In this document: one piece after another, positions 29,160 through 41,936 of the stretch
Position numbering within the stretch: the first letter of the stretch is position 1
Layout: every line of letters starts with the position of its first letter
NCBI GenBank assembly: GCA_024699855.1
Contig: JAMPIQ010000007.1
Location: 1 to 64,000, forward strand
Source: Aphelenchoides besseyi
Taxonomy: Eukaryota; Nematoda; Chromadorea; Rhabditida; Aphelenchoididae
Direction: 5' to 3'
Length of the DNA stretch: 64,000 nt
Notes under the pieces: generated by a model
What the model saw: only the letters and a program-made list of their open reading frames with translations
Database searches by the model: none
Told to the model about the DNA's origin: nothing
Program-made: the position numbers and the translations under genes

Positions 29160-32100
29160 TCAGTGAATGTTTGCCGAACGCACACGGGAGATGGCTGCCG
29201 CTGTGTTCTCCCATCTAGGTTTTTCGGGCGCGAACCGTGCGCGTAGGTAAGCTGAGAGATCTTCCAGCTGCGACTCGTTCAATGTTTCGTTGAAAGCTGG
29301 CATGGACATGACTTCAGGAGCGTCCCGTCCTGTCGTTGCCGCCAAGATGGCCGGTGCGTGAAGACCTCCAAGAATGGCCCTGAAGGACGTTATCGGGCGT
29401 ATCGGCGTGCAGATTGGTATTCAACGACAGGGATGACAGCAAGGTATTGCTTTCGTGGCAGGATGCGCAGGCACCGTTAAAGATGCGCGCACCTCTAGGA
29501 GTGAAGGTGGCTGCACGGGTCTGTGCCGCATCACCTGCCGCGATTGCTGCAGCCTTCTGGGACTCAACATCGGCTCCCGGGGCTGCCTCGTTCAGGCTTG
29601 CCAGATAGGTGGCCATTGCGCGAATGTCGTTGTCAGGTAAGGGTTTCATGACTTCAACCACATGCGACATTGGACCGGAAGCACTGCCATGATCCTTCGA
29701 GTGGCCGGTCCGGAGATAGTCGTAGAATGCGTCTGCGGTCCAGGTAACCGGCCCTTTGGCGAAACTGTTAAGAGCAGGTGCGTCCCAGCCATCGGCAAAG
29801 CCGCCGGAGAGGCGGGCATTCCCGCCCTTCTCCGCACCCAGAACATTTCGCTCGGTGTGACACGCCGAACAGTGCCCAAGCGTTTCTACAAGGTAGGCGC
29901 CCCTGTTCAACTGCGCATCCCGACTCTGCACGTATTTGAACGGCTCGTTTTGCAGGAAAAGGGCGTTCCACCCGGCCATCATGGCACGAATGTTGTAGGG
30001 GAATTTGAGTTTCGTTTCCGGCGCTTTTTTGGCAACCGGCGCCTGCGTCATCATATAGGCATAGAGCGCCTGAAGATCCGCATCTTCCGCGCCTGCAAAC
30101 GAGGTGTGTAGGGGTGAGCAGGATAGAGGTGATGGCCGGCGCGACTCACGCCCTCGCGCATGGCACGTTCAAAGGCTGAAAAGGACCATGCACCGATACC
30201 GTTTTTTCTGCATCCGGGGTGATATTCGTGGCATAGACCGCCCCGAAAGGCGTATCGAAGCGACGCCCTCCAGCAAAGGGTGTGCCATCATTTCCAACGT
30301 GACAGACATTGCAGGCACCAGCGGCGGCGGCAAGTCGCCCGCGCTCTATCGTGGCTGCACTATAGACATTGGCATCGGGGCGCGGGATGGGCGCAATAGC
30401 CGGTCGCCAGGGTGAAGCCATGGTCACCACACCAGAGACGGCAGCGACCGCACCAGCCACAGACAGGCCGATATTCCACCAATTGCGCTTTTTTCCCGGG
30501 TGGCCGGAGGCTGTGGCGGCGATCCGCCATTGAGAGCTGCCAGAACCATCTCCGGCGTCAGCGGCAATTCACGAAAGCGAATGCCGGTTGCATCGTATAC
30601 GGCATTGGCAATGGCAGATGCGCTGGGCACCGACGCCGATTCACCGACGCCGAGTGGCGGTTCATCCGGTCTGGGGCACCATCAGCACATCGATATCCGG
30701 CACCTCCGGGAAGGTGATCAGCGGATAGCCGCCCCATTCTTTCGATGTCACTGCCGTTGATGAAAACTCGACCTTTTCCTTCAGCACCCGGCTGGTGGAC
30801 TGAATGACGTTTCCGTGGATCTGATGGCGTACCCCGTCGGGATTGATCATCATGCCGGAGTCCTGCCCGCAGGTCACTTTTGTGACTGCGATCTCGCCCG
30901 TTTTGATGTTGACGGCGACATCGGCAACCCACGCGGCCCAGGCGGCAGCCTTGCCCGGAAACGGCCCGTGGATATAGACAGCATAAGCAAACCCGCGACC
31001 GTAAAGAAGATCACCTTCTCCACCCAGCGTTCCCCATGTTGTGTGCGGAACCCATTTTGGCCCGCTCTGCCACGGCGTTTACGAGGTCAACAGCGCGGGG
31101 ATCGTGCAGGTAGCGCAAACGATATTCGATGGGGTCAACACCGGCTGCGGCTGCAAGCTCGTCCACGTAGCACTCATGCGCAAAGGTGTTCGGCATGGCG
31201 GAGACGCCACGAAACCATGAGGCCCGGGCAATCGGCGGCATGTCATGCACCGTGACGCGCAGATTGCCATAGTCATAGGGTGGGATTGCAGTGCGGTCCC
31301 CCATCTGCACCACCGCGGCCATCGGCGAGATCTTGCCCGTCAGAGCGAGCGAAAGCGTTGGCGCGAGGTTGGAAGGATAGCGTGTCTCGAAATCATAGGC
31401 AGCAGGCCCGCCTTCGAGATCGAGGCCACCGCGCACATCCATGATCTGTGCAGCACCCTTCGGCTCCCATGCATGCTCCTGCTCACGGGTCAACTGAACG
31501 CGCACCGGCGCGTTGACGGCGCGGGAGAGAAGCGCTGCATCCGCCGTGACATCGTCGGCGCAATTGCGTCCGTAACAGCCCGCAGCCTCCAGCCGCTCCA
31601 CGACAATAAGGTCTTCCGGCATGTCCAGAAGCAATGCCAGATCGCGACGCATCGGAAACGGATTTTGTGTACCCGACCACACGGTCAATCCGTCATCGCG
31701 GTAGTCTGCGACAGCACAGGACGGGCCAATAGAGGCGTGCATCTGGTATGGCCAGACATAGGTACGGTTCATCGGGCTGCGCGCTACCGGCCAGAGCCAG
31801 ATCGACATTACCGCGATCGGCAAGTTTGCGCGGTGTCGAGGGATTGGCACGCAATGCCTGTTCGGGGAAGTTCAGGTCAGGCTGCTCCGGCGGTGTGTCC
31901 GCCATTCCACATGCAGACATCTGGCAGCCTCGACGGCATTTTCCTCGCGGCTGGCAACCACGCCGACGAAATCACCCACCACGACTACGGCAACAAGACC
32001 CTCTATGTGGGATACGGAACTTTCATCGATGGAAATCAGGCTTGTGCCGACATGCGCACCGTGATCGAAACCGGCATAGGGCGGGCGCACCACACGACCG

Positions 32101-32721
32101 TGCAGCATGCCGGGAAGGCGCACGTCATGCACATAGGTCCAGCGCCCTGTTGCTTTGGCCGGTATATCCACACGAGGGCGCGAGATCCCTACGAGACGAT
32201 AGAGAGAGGAGGGTTTTAACGGGGCGGCGGGATCGACGGACAGGCGAACATGCTCTCCGGCGACGAGATCCGCAAAGGTCAGGTTCCAGTTCTCTCCACC
32301 GGCTGAATGAATGACACCATCTCCTATTATCAGGCGATCCACGGCAACACCGGTGCGTATCGCAGCCTTCTGCAAAAGAAACCGGCGCGCCGTCGCGCAA
32401 GCCTGCCGAAGCGGAATCGCGGTGATCTGGATCGTTTCGCTGGCAATGGTAGCGCCCTGATCCGGTGCAACTGTGGTGGTGCCCAGCACCATACGCACCT
32501 GCTCGAAAGGCACGCACAGTTCTTCGGCAACGATCTGCGCCAATGACGTGCGGATACCCGTTCCAAGGTCTACATGGCCGTTAAAGGCCACGACCTGCCC
32601 GTCGCTGCCGATGGCCACAAAAAAGCTCTGCCTCGTCGCCGGCTGCGGTGTCGGAAACGACAGCAAGCATATCTGCCTGAGCGAAATATTGATGTTTCGG
32701 CGCTTCGCGGTGTTCACTCAT
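29160..32721 (-). CDS. nicB: nicotinate dehydrogenase large subunit NicB: molybdopterin domains plus three c-type haem domains, several apparent frameshifts
   Basis: Catalytic and electron-transfer subunit that hydroxylates nicotinate to 6-hydroxynicotinate and passes electrons through haems to the respiratory chain (known for NicAB). The start at 32721 gives EAPKHQYFAQADMLAVVS; a six-A run at 32619-32624 then shifts the frame. Molybdenum-hydroxylase blocks follow: GHVDLGTGIRTSLAQIVAEEL, ATGRWTYVHDVRLPGMLHG, EAAGCYGRNCADDV, MPNTFAHECYVDELA. The tail carries a membrane-spanning segment near 30470 and three CxxCH sites: CNVCH, CSACH and CASCH. Breaks lie near 31880, 31020, 30660, 30480, 30150 and 29345. 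The span is 1187 codons, the size of the Pseudomonas enzyme, so the gene is probably whole. Confidence 0.9.
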
Positions 32722-33309
32722 TGCGCTGGTCCTGTTGTTTGTACCGGTTCGCGTTCATCTTGCGCCTTCTTGCAAGCGACAGCGCGTCGTGCTGCGGCCA
32801 GAATTTCCATGTGCGTGCCACAGCGACACAGATGATGGCGCAATGCCGTACGGATAGCCTCTTCATCCGGCTGCGCATTACGCTCGAGCAGGGCAACGAT
32901 TGCGATAATCATGCCATTGAGGCAGTAACCGCACTGCGCGGCGGCCTCATCGATAAACGCCTGCTGCACCGGATGCAGCACGTCGCCATGCGCAAAGCCC
33001 TTCAAGCGTGACGACCTCACGAGTACCGACAGCGCCAAGCGGGATGGTGCAGGAACGTACGGCGCGGCCTTCGACCAGAACCGCACATGCGCCGCATTCG
33101 CCCAGTCCACATCCATATTTGGGGCCGTTCAGGCCAATGTCGTTGCGCAATATATAAAGCAGAGGCGTCTTCTTCGGGCTGGCGTCAACCCGATATATTT
33201 CCCCGTTGACTGAAAGCGAAACCGCAACCACCCGCGTTACTCCCACATCAGTGGGCGCGCGCCGGTTCGCGCCCGTTCGCGTTATTTTATACAGCCTGGC
33301 AACAATCAT
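32718..33309 (-). CDS. nicA: nicotinate dehydrogenase small iron-sulfur subunit NicA, one apparent frameshift
   Basis: 2Fe-2S subunit of nicotinate dehydrogenase. N-terminal plant-type ferredoxin domain with the Cys pattern YGCGLGECGAC and a later Cys in RSCTIPLG, then (break near 33005) the second cluster domain with QCGYCLNGM and CRCGTHMEIL. These are the four-Cys pairs of the xanthine-oxidase-family small subunit. The start is uncertain: ATG 33309 has a GGGGG upstream, but GTG at 33246 or 33231 would give a length closer to the ~157 residues of relatives. The stop overlaps the nicB start by 4 bases (ATGA). Confidence 0.9.
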
Positions 33310-33427
33310 AGGCACCCCCGTTTTTGGCCGCACACAAACGATGCCTTCGCCTGCTTTCATATTGCCACCCACCCGTCACAACCCGTTCGCGCACGCATAT
33401 CCGGACTGTCGGCTTTCCGTTATATAT

Positions 33428-33441
33428 AAGTGTATACACTT
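33428..33441. promoter_or_regulatory. candidate NicR operator, left site
   Basis: AAGTGTATACACTT is a perfect 14-bp palindrome in the nicA-nicC intergenic region. MarR-type nic regulators repress divergent nic promoters until 6-hydroxynicotinate binds (known in Pseudomonas and Bordetella), and a MarR gene lies at the end of this cluster. Confidence 0.75.
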
Positions 33442-33559
33442 TTTATTGCTCCAAATCAAGCATTGTTGACAATACGTAAATTGCTTAATTTTCAGGACAA
33501 AGCCTATTATTTTAGCGATCTTTAACGCCATTTGCTCGGTTTTTGGTCTTGCATATTAG

Positions 33560-33571
33560 AGCGTATACACT
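33560..33571. promoter_or_regulatory. candidate NicR operator, right site
   Basis: AGCGTATACACT differs by one base from the core AGTGTATACACT of the left site and lies 132 bp from it, nearer nicC. Two like sites, one for each divergent promoter, fit separate control of nicAB and nicCDEFX by the same MarR protein. Confidence 0.7.
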
Positions 33572-33635
33572 ATTGTTGACTCACTGAAACGATGACGAGC
33601 CGGAAAGCGCTGTCGCTCTTCCGCGAGGGGATTGA

Positions 33636-35578
<1,943 letters not shown>

Positions 35579-35652
35579 AAATGAAGACTGCGGCGGGCGC
35601 CCGGCTCGCCGTTTTCGTTTGATGTCAAGCTATCTTGTAGAGGATTACACCA

Positions 35653-36405
35653 GTGCAAAAACTCTATCGTATCGGTCAGATCGTGCCGAGTTCCAATACC
35701 ACGATGGAAACCGAAATTCCGGCGATGCTGACGGCACGCCAGTCCATTCGCCCGGAACGTTTTACCTTCCATTCCAGCCGTATGCGCATGAAGAAGGTCG
35801 TCAAGGAAGAGTTGGCGGCCATGGACGCCGAATCCGACCGTTGCGCCATCGAGCTTTCCGATGCCCGCGTGGACGTTCTGGGTTATGCCTGCCTCGTCGC
35901 CATCATGGCCATGGGTCTGGGTTATCACCGTGAATCCGAAAAGCGCCTGATGGGGCGTACAAAAGAGGAAGGCACCAACATCCCTGTCGTTACCAGCGCG
36001 GGCGCCTTGATCGAAGGACTGAAGGTGATGAAGGCGAAGAAGATCGCCGTCGTCGCACCCTATATGAAGCCGCTGACCGAACTAGTGGTGAATTACATCC
36101 GCGAGGAAGGCTTCGAGGTGATGGATTGGCGGGCGCTTGAAATTCCCGACAATCTGGATGTTGCCCGCCACGACCCGGAAAATCTTCCTGCCATCGTGCA
36201 GACGCTGGACCTGACCGATGTGGACGTCATCGTCCTGTCGGCCTGTGTGCAGATGCCGTCGCTTGCAGCCATCGCAAAGGTAGAAGCCATGACTGGAAAG
36301 CCGGTCGTCACCGCCGCCGTTGCCACGACCTATTGCATGCTGAAATCGCTGGGCCTTGAACCTGTCGTACCGGGAGCGGGTGCGCTTCTGTCCGGCGCTT
36401 ATTGA
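35653..36405 (+). CDS. nicE: maleate isomerase NicE
   Basis: Asp/Glu-racemase-fold maleate cis-trans isomerase giving fumarate, the last step. 250 residues, intact, exactly the usual length. The two catalytic cysteines are visible: C80 in GYACLVAIM and C198 in LSACVQMPS. The start YRIGQIVPSSNTTMETEIP is typical of the family. It lies 75 bases after nicD with no strong hairpin between. Confidence 0.95.
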   Translation: MQKLYRIGQIVPSSNTTMETEIPAMLTARQSIRPERFTFHSSRMRMKKVVKEELAAMDAESDRCAIELSDARVDVLGYACLVAIMAMGLGYHRESEKRLMGRTKEEGTNIPVVTSAGALIEGLKVMKAKKIAVVAPYMKPLTELVVNYIREEGFEVMDWRALEIPDNLDVARHDPENLPAIVQTLDLTDVDVIVLSACVQMPSLAAIAKVEAMTGKPVVTAAVATTYCMLKSLGLEPVVPGAGALLSGAY

Positions 36406-36416
36406 GGAAGGGTGCC

Positions 36417-37058
36417 ATGCAAACCGCAGAAGCCAATTATCAGGGTGTCTGGGGCAACCGCATTGGCTTCGGCCAGCGCCCCGCCCTTCTCGTCATAGAC
36501 TTTCTGAAAGCCTACACAATCGAAGGCGCCCCGCTATACGCCCCCGGCGTCGTCGAAGCCGTGGCGAAGACGCCTGAACTGATCGAGGCCGCGCGACAGG
36601 CCGGCATTCCTGTCATTCACACGCGCATCCTCTATCTGGCGGAAAATTGCGCCGATGGCGGCATGTGGGTGAAAAAATCCCCGGTCATGAAGGCGATGGT
36701 CGAAGGCAATGTGCTTGCGGAGTTTTGCGACGAGGTACAACCCGCCAAGAACGAGCTTATCATCGTCAAGCAATATGCCAGTGCCTTTTTCGGCACCAGC
36801 CTCTCCTCGCAACTGCATGCGCAGGGCATCGATACCGTGGTGATGGCAGGTTGCTCGACGAGCGGCTGCATCCGCGCCACGGCTGTCGATGCCGTCCAAT
36901 ATGGCTTCCGCGGCATCGTCGTGCGCGACTGTGTGGGCGACCGGCATCCCGATCCGCACAATGCCAACCTCTTCGACATCGACAACAAATATGGCGATGT
37001 CATTTCGCGGGAAGAGGCGATCGCAGAAATCGCCAAGGTCAAGTCCGACTGTCCGTAA
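36417..37058 (+). CDS. nicF: maleamate amidohydrolase NicF
   Basis: Isochorismatase-family amidase hydrolysing maleamate to maleate and ammonia. 213 residues from ATG 36417 (AGGAAGG upstream); a TTG at 36402 would add five residues. The cysteine-hydrolase triad is D28 (VIDFLKAY), K118 (IIVKQYAS) and C151 (CSTSGCIRAT). A cis-peptide-type V-M-A-G precedes the Cys loop. Release of ammonia makes nicotinate a nitrogen as well as carbon source. Confidence 0.95.
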   Translation: MQTAEANYQGVWGNRIGFGQRPALLVIDFLKAYTIEGAPLYAPGVVEAVAKTPELIEAARQAGIPVIHTRILYLAENCADGGMWVKKSPVMKAMVEGNVLAEFCDEVQPAKNELIIVKQYASAFFGTSLSSQLHAQGIDTVVMAGCSTSGCIRATAVDAVQYGFRGIVVRDCVGDRHPDPHNANLFDIDNKYGDVISREEAIAEIAKVKSDCP

Positions 37059-37101
37059 CTGTACGAAGCATTCAAGCCTTCAAACAATAAAGGGAACGAA
37101 C

Positions 37102-38135
37102 ATGGATCAATTCAGCTTCACAGAAATCTGCCTGCATCAGTTGAAGATGTCGGGCGTTCACGAGGGCGAAAAACTCATCGTCCTGACGCAGGGTAACGAG
37201 CGCCTCGACTACGCTGATGCCTTCATGGCAGCGGGCATGCGTCTCGGCGCCAGCATGTATCACATGCGTTTTGCCGCCGGTGCCGCCGGCAGGTGCATGG
37301 GCAGTTGGCCAGACGGGTCTGGCAGCCATGCCGGACGCGGTAGAAGCCCTGAAGGCCGCCGACATGCTCATCGATTGCATCTTCCTGCTCTTCAGTCCGG
37401 AACAAATGGCGATCCAGGCTGCTGGTACGCGTATCTTGACCGCCGTTGAACCGCCGGAAGTTCTCGCGCGCATGCTGCCCGACGAAGGAACTGCGCGAAC
37501 GCGTCGAATTTGCCGGAGACTTACTGTCCAAGGCGAAGGTGATGCGGATCACCTCTCCGCATGGCACAGATGTTACCTACAAGCTCAACACCTATCCCGC
37601 TGTGACAGAATATGCGTGCACAGACGAGCCGGGCCGCTGGGACCATTGGCCGTCCGGCTTCGTGTTCACCGGCGGTGACGACGACGGCGTCGATGGCACG
37701 ATCGTTGTTGCGCCGGGCGATATCCTGCTGCCGCAGAACATCTACGTACGCGACCCGATCATCTATACGATCGAAAACGGCTGGATCACCGACATTCGCG
37801 GCGGCCTCGATGCCGAACTGGTCAAGTCCTACATGGCAGGTTTCAACGATCCTCGTGGTATGGGCATGAGCCATGTCGGCTGGGGTCTTAACCAGAACGC
37901 CAAGTGGCATCGCATGGTCCCTGGCGAATTCCCGGGCGGCATGGGCATGGAAGCACGCTCCTTCTACGGCAACGTGATGTTCTCCACCGGTCCCAACAAC
38001 GAACTCGGCGGCCCCAACGATACCGCCTGCCATCTGGATATCCCGATGCGCGGTTGCTCGCTGTTCCTCGACGACGAACCGATGGTTCTCAATGGAGACA
38101 TCGCCGTGAAGGAAATGCAGCACAATTTCGGCTGA
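37102..38135 (+). CDS. nicX: 2,5-dihydroxypyridine 5,6-dioxygenase NicX, two apparent frameshifts
   Basis: Fe(II)-dependent extradiol-type dioxygenase that opens 2,5-dihydroxypyridine to N-formylmaleamate. The first ~60 codons (FSFTEICLHQLKMSGVHEGE, DYADAFMAAGMRLGA) are followed by breaks near 37280 and 37485, then the main C-terminal part. The segments SHVGWGLNQNAKWH and TACHLDIPMRGCSLF carry the His/Asp residues expected to hold iron. Span ~344 residues, the family size. Last of the catabolic genes in the operon. Confidence 0.93.
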
Positions 38136-38182
38136 CCTCCGGCTTCAAATGACATTCCGAGCATATAGCGCTTAGCGCTTTC

Positions 38183-38204
38183 TGATCGCCAGTTCTGGCG
38201 GTCA
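38183..38204 (+). terminator. hairpin between nicX and nicT
   Basis: TGATCGCCAG and CTGGCGGTCA form a near-perfect 10-bp inverted repeat (one wobble) with a tight centre, 48 bases after the nicX stop. An AGCGCTTAGCGCT repeat precedes it. There is no T-tract, so attenuation between the enzyme genes and the transporter is likelier than full termination. Confidence 0.5.
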
Positions 38205-38281
38205 GCAACGTGACGACAGATCACGACCTGGATTTATACGCAAAGATAAAACATCAATTATTAGAAGAATGAGGGGTACGT

Positions 38282-39597
38282 ATGCAATCTCCAATCACAA
38301 TAGAACAAGGGATAAAGGCGGCCGGTGTCGGCACGTTCCAGAAACGTTTGTTCGTTATATTCGGCCTCGTCTGGGCAGCCGACGCCATGCAGGTTCTGGC
38401 CATAGGTTTCAGCGCGCCGTCCATAGCGAAAAGTTTCGGGGTTACGGTGCCAGAAGCGCTTCAGACTGGCACCTTCTTCTTTATGGGAATGCTCATTGGA
38501 GCGTTTGTTTTCGGCCGGCTTGCCGATCGCATAGGGCGCCGCCCCGTTCTTTTCGCGGCAATCATTCTGGACGCGGTGTTCGGCGTCGCATCGGCATTCG
38601 CACCGGATCTCCAATGGCTCTATGTCGCGCGTTTCCTGACCGGCCTTGGCGTGGGTGGAACCTTGCCCGTCGACTATGCAATGATGGCTGAGTTCCTGCC
38701 TGCCGACCGTCGCGGTCGCTGGTTGGTACTGCTCGAGGGTTTCTGGGCTGTCGGAACGGTCGCGCTTGCGATGCTGGCGCTCGTTGCAGGAAGCGACGGG
38801 GGCGAAGCCTGGAGAACGATTTTCTTTGTAACCGGCTTACCCGCTCTCATCGGCGTTGCACTTCGCTTCTATGTGCCTGAATCGCCACTTTACCTCAATC
38901 GCCAAGGCCGCCCGGAGGAAGCACGAAACATTCTCCAACGAATGGCCAAGGCTAATGGTGTTACCGCGGAAATTCCGCCTATCGTGCCACAAAAGCCGGA
39001 ACGCAAGTCGCTTACCGCCCTGCTGTCGCCGGGAACTGCGCCGCCCGCACCATCTTTCTCATGCTCGCATGGATGATGATTTCGATCTCCTATTATGGCG
39101 TCTTCGTCTATCTTCCCGTGAGGCTTGCGAGTGAAGGCTTCGGCTTCATGCGCGGACAGCTTTTTCTGGTCGTTCTCGCAATCGCGCAGCTTCCCGGCTA
39201 CGCCTTGGCTGCTTATGGCGTCGAACGCTGGGGCCGCAAGCCGACCCTCATCGGGTTTCTGCTTCTCAGCGCTATCGGTACTTTCCTCTACGGTTTGGGT
39301 CAAAGCGTTGAAATAGTTGTCGCAGCGTCCATGCTGATGAGCTTTGCATTGCTCGGTACATGGGGCGCGATCTATGCTTTCACGCCGGAAATCTATCCAA
39401 CAACCTTACGGGCCAGCGGTATGGGAACGGCTGGTTCTGTTGCGCGCTTCGGTGGGCTTCTGGCGCCATCCATCGTCGCACCGATTATGGCTTCCAGCTT
39501 CGGACTGGCGCTGGGTGTGATTTCGGGACTGCTCGTGCTTGCAGCAATCAGCGTGTGTTTGATCAATGCCGAAAGCAAAAGCATGGCGCTCGAATAG
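38282..39597 (+). CDS. MFS transporter, probable nicotinate importer (NicT/NiaP-like), one apparent frameshift
   Basis: 12-helix major facilitator of ~438 residues. The helix 2-3 loop motif GRLADRIGRRPVLF is intact, and a second GVERWGRKPTLI lies between helices 8 and 9, both typical of the sugar-porter/aromatic-acid branch. A break near 39045 in the cytoplasmic loop separates the two halves. The acidic residue in helix 1 (WAADAMQV) and the layout resemble NiaP-type niacin transporters more than the phthalate-type NicT of Pseudomonas. The substrate is inferred from its place between nicX and the regulator. Confidence 0.8.
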
Positions 39598-39604
39598 TGC
39601 CTTC

Positions 39605-39640
39605 ATTTGTCCCTGCGGCAAGCTTGGCGCAGGGACAAAT
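39605..39640. terminator. strong stem-loop after nicT
   Basis: ATTTGTCCCTGCG and CGCAGGGACAAAT form a perfect 13-bp stem with a 10-base loop, 7 bases after the nicT stop. A/T at both outer ends means it could stop transcription in either direction. It separates the catabolic/transport operon from the regulator gene. Confidence 0.8.
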
Positions 39641-39754
39641 TGCAATTGCAGCAAGGTTAGCCTTTCACTTGCATGCTCTCACCCTTAATTACTATCCTCT
39701 CGAATCGTCGTTTTCAGAAAAAGACGACTTGAAAACCGGGCGGATGAAAGATTG

Positions 39755-40243
39755 ATGGCACCAGGCGAAGACATTAAAGGACATGGAGACGCAGAGGGTT
39801 ACCGCGTCACCGAACAGGTCGGCCACCTGTTGCGAAAGGCCTATCAGCGTCACCTGTCCATTTTTCAGGAAAATGCCGTCGATCCCAACCTGACGTCGGT
39901 ACAGTTCGTTACGCTATGTGCGCTGCATGATTTCGGTCCCGTCTCCCAAACGGAACTGGTAAAGGCAACGGCGGTCGATCAGGCCACCATTCGCGGCATC
40001 ATCGACCGTCTTAGGGCACGCGGCTTGATCAAAGTCTCGCGTGATGCCAGCGATGGTCGCAAGGTGATCATGTCGCTGCTGCCAGCGGGCGTGGATGTAC
40101 TGCAAGAGATGTATCCAAGAGCCAGGACCATTACCGAACAGACCATGGGCCGCCTGAATGCCGCTGAACAGGTTGCATTGCTTTATCTGCTTCGAAAAAT
40201 CGGCGGAGATGACGCTGTGGGTGAAAACGAACACCTGACCTAG
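39755..40243 (+). CDS. nicR: MarR-family regulator, probable NicR
   Basis: 162 residues, intact. Winged helix with SQTELVKATAVDQATIRGIIDRLRARGLI (recognition helix region) and wing residues DASDGRKVIMSLL. The pattern is that of the nic repressor of pseudomonads and BpsR of Bordetella, which bind 6-hydroxynicotinate. It should act on the GTATACAC-type palindromes between nicA and nicC. TTG 39752 directly precedes the chosen ATG. Convergent with the cofactor gene, 21 bases apart. Confidence 0.85.
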   Translation: MAPGEDIKGHGDAEGYRVTEQVGHLLRKAYQRHLSIFQENAVDPNLTSVQFVTLCALHDFGPVSQTELVKATAVDQATIRGIIDRLRARGLIKVSRDASDGRKVIMSLLPAGVDVLQEMYPRARTITEQTMGRLNAAEQVALLYLLRKIGGDDAVGENEHLT

Positions 40244-40264
40244 TTGCTTTTCGGGCGTAGTCAC

Positions 40265-41936
40265 CTAACGACCTTGATTGCCCGTACCGTCCGCAGGGGA
40301 TACATCGACGATAACGCCGCCCGCATCTGCGATATCTTCCGGCGTGTCGAGGTCGATATGCGCAGCCGGACCTATTTCGACGTTAATCACTTGAAGACCC
40401 GATTTTTCGATGAGGTGGCGAGCACCGGTATCTCCTTCCAGTCTTAACACGGCGTCCTGCAAGGCTTTTGGCAAGATAACCGGATTTCCCGGTTTGCCTT
40501 GCGAGGACGCGCGGACGATGGCTGTGCCGCCCGACCGCCGGAACTCCGCAATCAGACGGTCGAGATCGGCAGTGGTGATGCCCGGCATATCGGCCAGCAT
40601 GATCAGCACGCCTTGTGCTTTGCGCACCTGGCCAGTCACGAAGCCGCTTGCAAGTGAGCTAGACATTCCCGAAGCCGGGTCGGCATTTACAACAATACTG
40701 ACGTCCATGCCCGAAATGGCATTTCGCAACTCCTGTTCACGATGCCCCAGAACAACCGTGACCGACGATGCAACGCTACCGGTGGCAACGAGGGCCGTGC
40801 GACGGACAAGCGGTATACCGTCGAACTGTGCGAGAAGTTTGTGAGCGCCGCTCTGGCCCATGCGGCTTGACATTCCGGCTGCCAGGATCACGATTGCCAC
40901 CGATATCTGCTTCTCCCGTTCCCCCGATATGTCCCTGGGCATTGGGCGGGTCCGGATCTCTGTCAGCAGTCCGCCCACACCCATGCGGCCAATATCCTGC
41001 CCATCCACGTTCTCACCCGTCAGAATACGTTCCATGATCAGGTCGAAGCCGTTCTCCTTCGGGCTACGCACACATCCTGGTGCGCCGATAACGTAGACTG
41101 GACCGATGCAGCCAAGAACCATGAGATTGCCGGGATCGACCGGCATGCCCACCCGCAAAACCTTGCCGCCAGCCTCGCGAATGGCCTGCGGAACAACATC
41201 GGCCTCATCGATGACGGCGGAAGCGCCAAAGATGACAATGAGCTTTGGCGCCTCATCCGGCAGGGCGACGACCTGTCTGAGCGAACGGGCGAGAGCCGCA
41301 ACATCATGCGCTGTGCGAAGCTCCCGCCGCAATTGATTGCCGCAGATCGCCAGCCGCCGATCCAGGATACGTGCCGTCTTGTCCATGACGGAGAATTTCA
41401 TCTGTGGCAGGACGGTGGCGATGAGGCTCACGGCATGTTGACGGAAAATCCTGATATCGAAAGGTCTTTTCCTAGCCAGCAACGCGCAGCCTGCCTCGAC
41501 CTTCGACCGGCAAACCGCCAGAGGAATGATCTTGAACGTCGCGACCATATCGCCGTTATTGACCCTGCTATGATCGGCAAGGCAGGCGAAGGTGATTGCC
41601 GGATCGATAGCGTTGAACCGATCGACAATGGCCCTTTCGACGGTAAAGACACCCTGTACCGTCGAGTAAACATTGACCCCGCCCGGTCGCCGCTCGAGAA
41701 AATCGCACGCCATCTGCCGCAATCGATTGCGACAGCATCCACGCCGCCTCGTTTTCTCCCACATCGTCCGCCTCGATGCGTGCACCGGTAATCTGCACTA
41801 CCCCTGCGGCCTTTATCCGGCAGAGATCGTCGTCTTGCAGGACATGTCCCTTGGAAAACTCCGCTTCAGGCAGTTTCATGGCGTGTGCGAGAAGAATTCC
41901 TCCTGCCTCATCGATAGAGAATTGACCGAACTTCAT
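40265..41936 (-). CDS. molybdopterin-binding/NTP-transferase fusion, probable molybdopterin cytidylyltransferase (MocA-like), one apparent frameshift
   Basis: ~557 residues. The N-terminal ~330 residues form a MoeA/MogA-like molybdopterin-binding part (MKFGQFSIDEAGGILLAHAM at the start, LIVIFGASAVIDEADVVP and GVGGLLTEI later). The C-terminal ~200 residues form a MobA/MocA nucleotidyltransferase domain with ILAAGMSSRMG, HKLLAQFDGIPLVRR, MLADMPGIT and KPGNPVILP. The LAAG (not LAGG) motif points to CTP use, i.e. making the cytosine dinucleotide cofactor that NicB-type enzymes need. Frame change near 41680 (GGGG). It abuts xdhC, so it is a maturation gene set next to its client. Confidence 0.82.
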
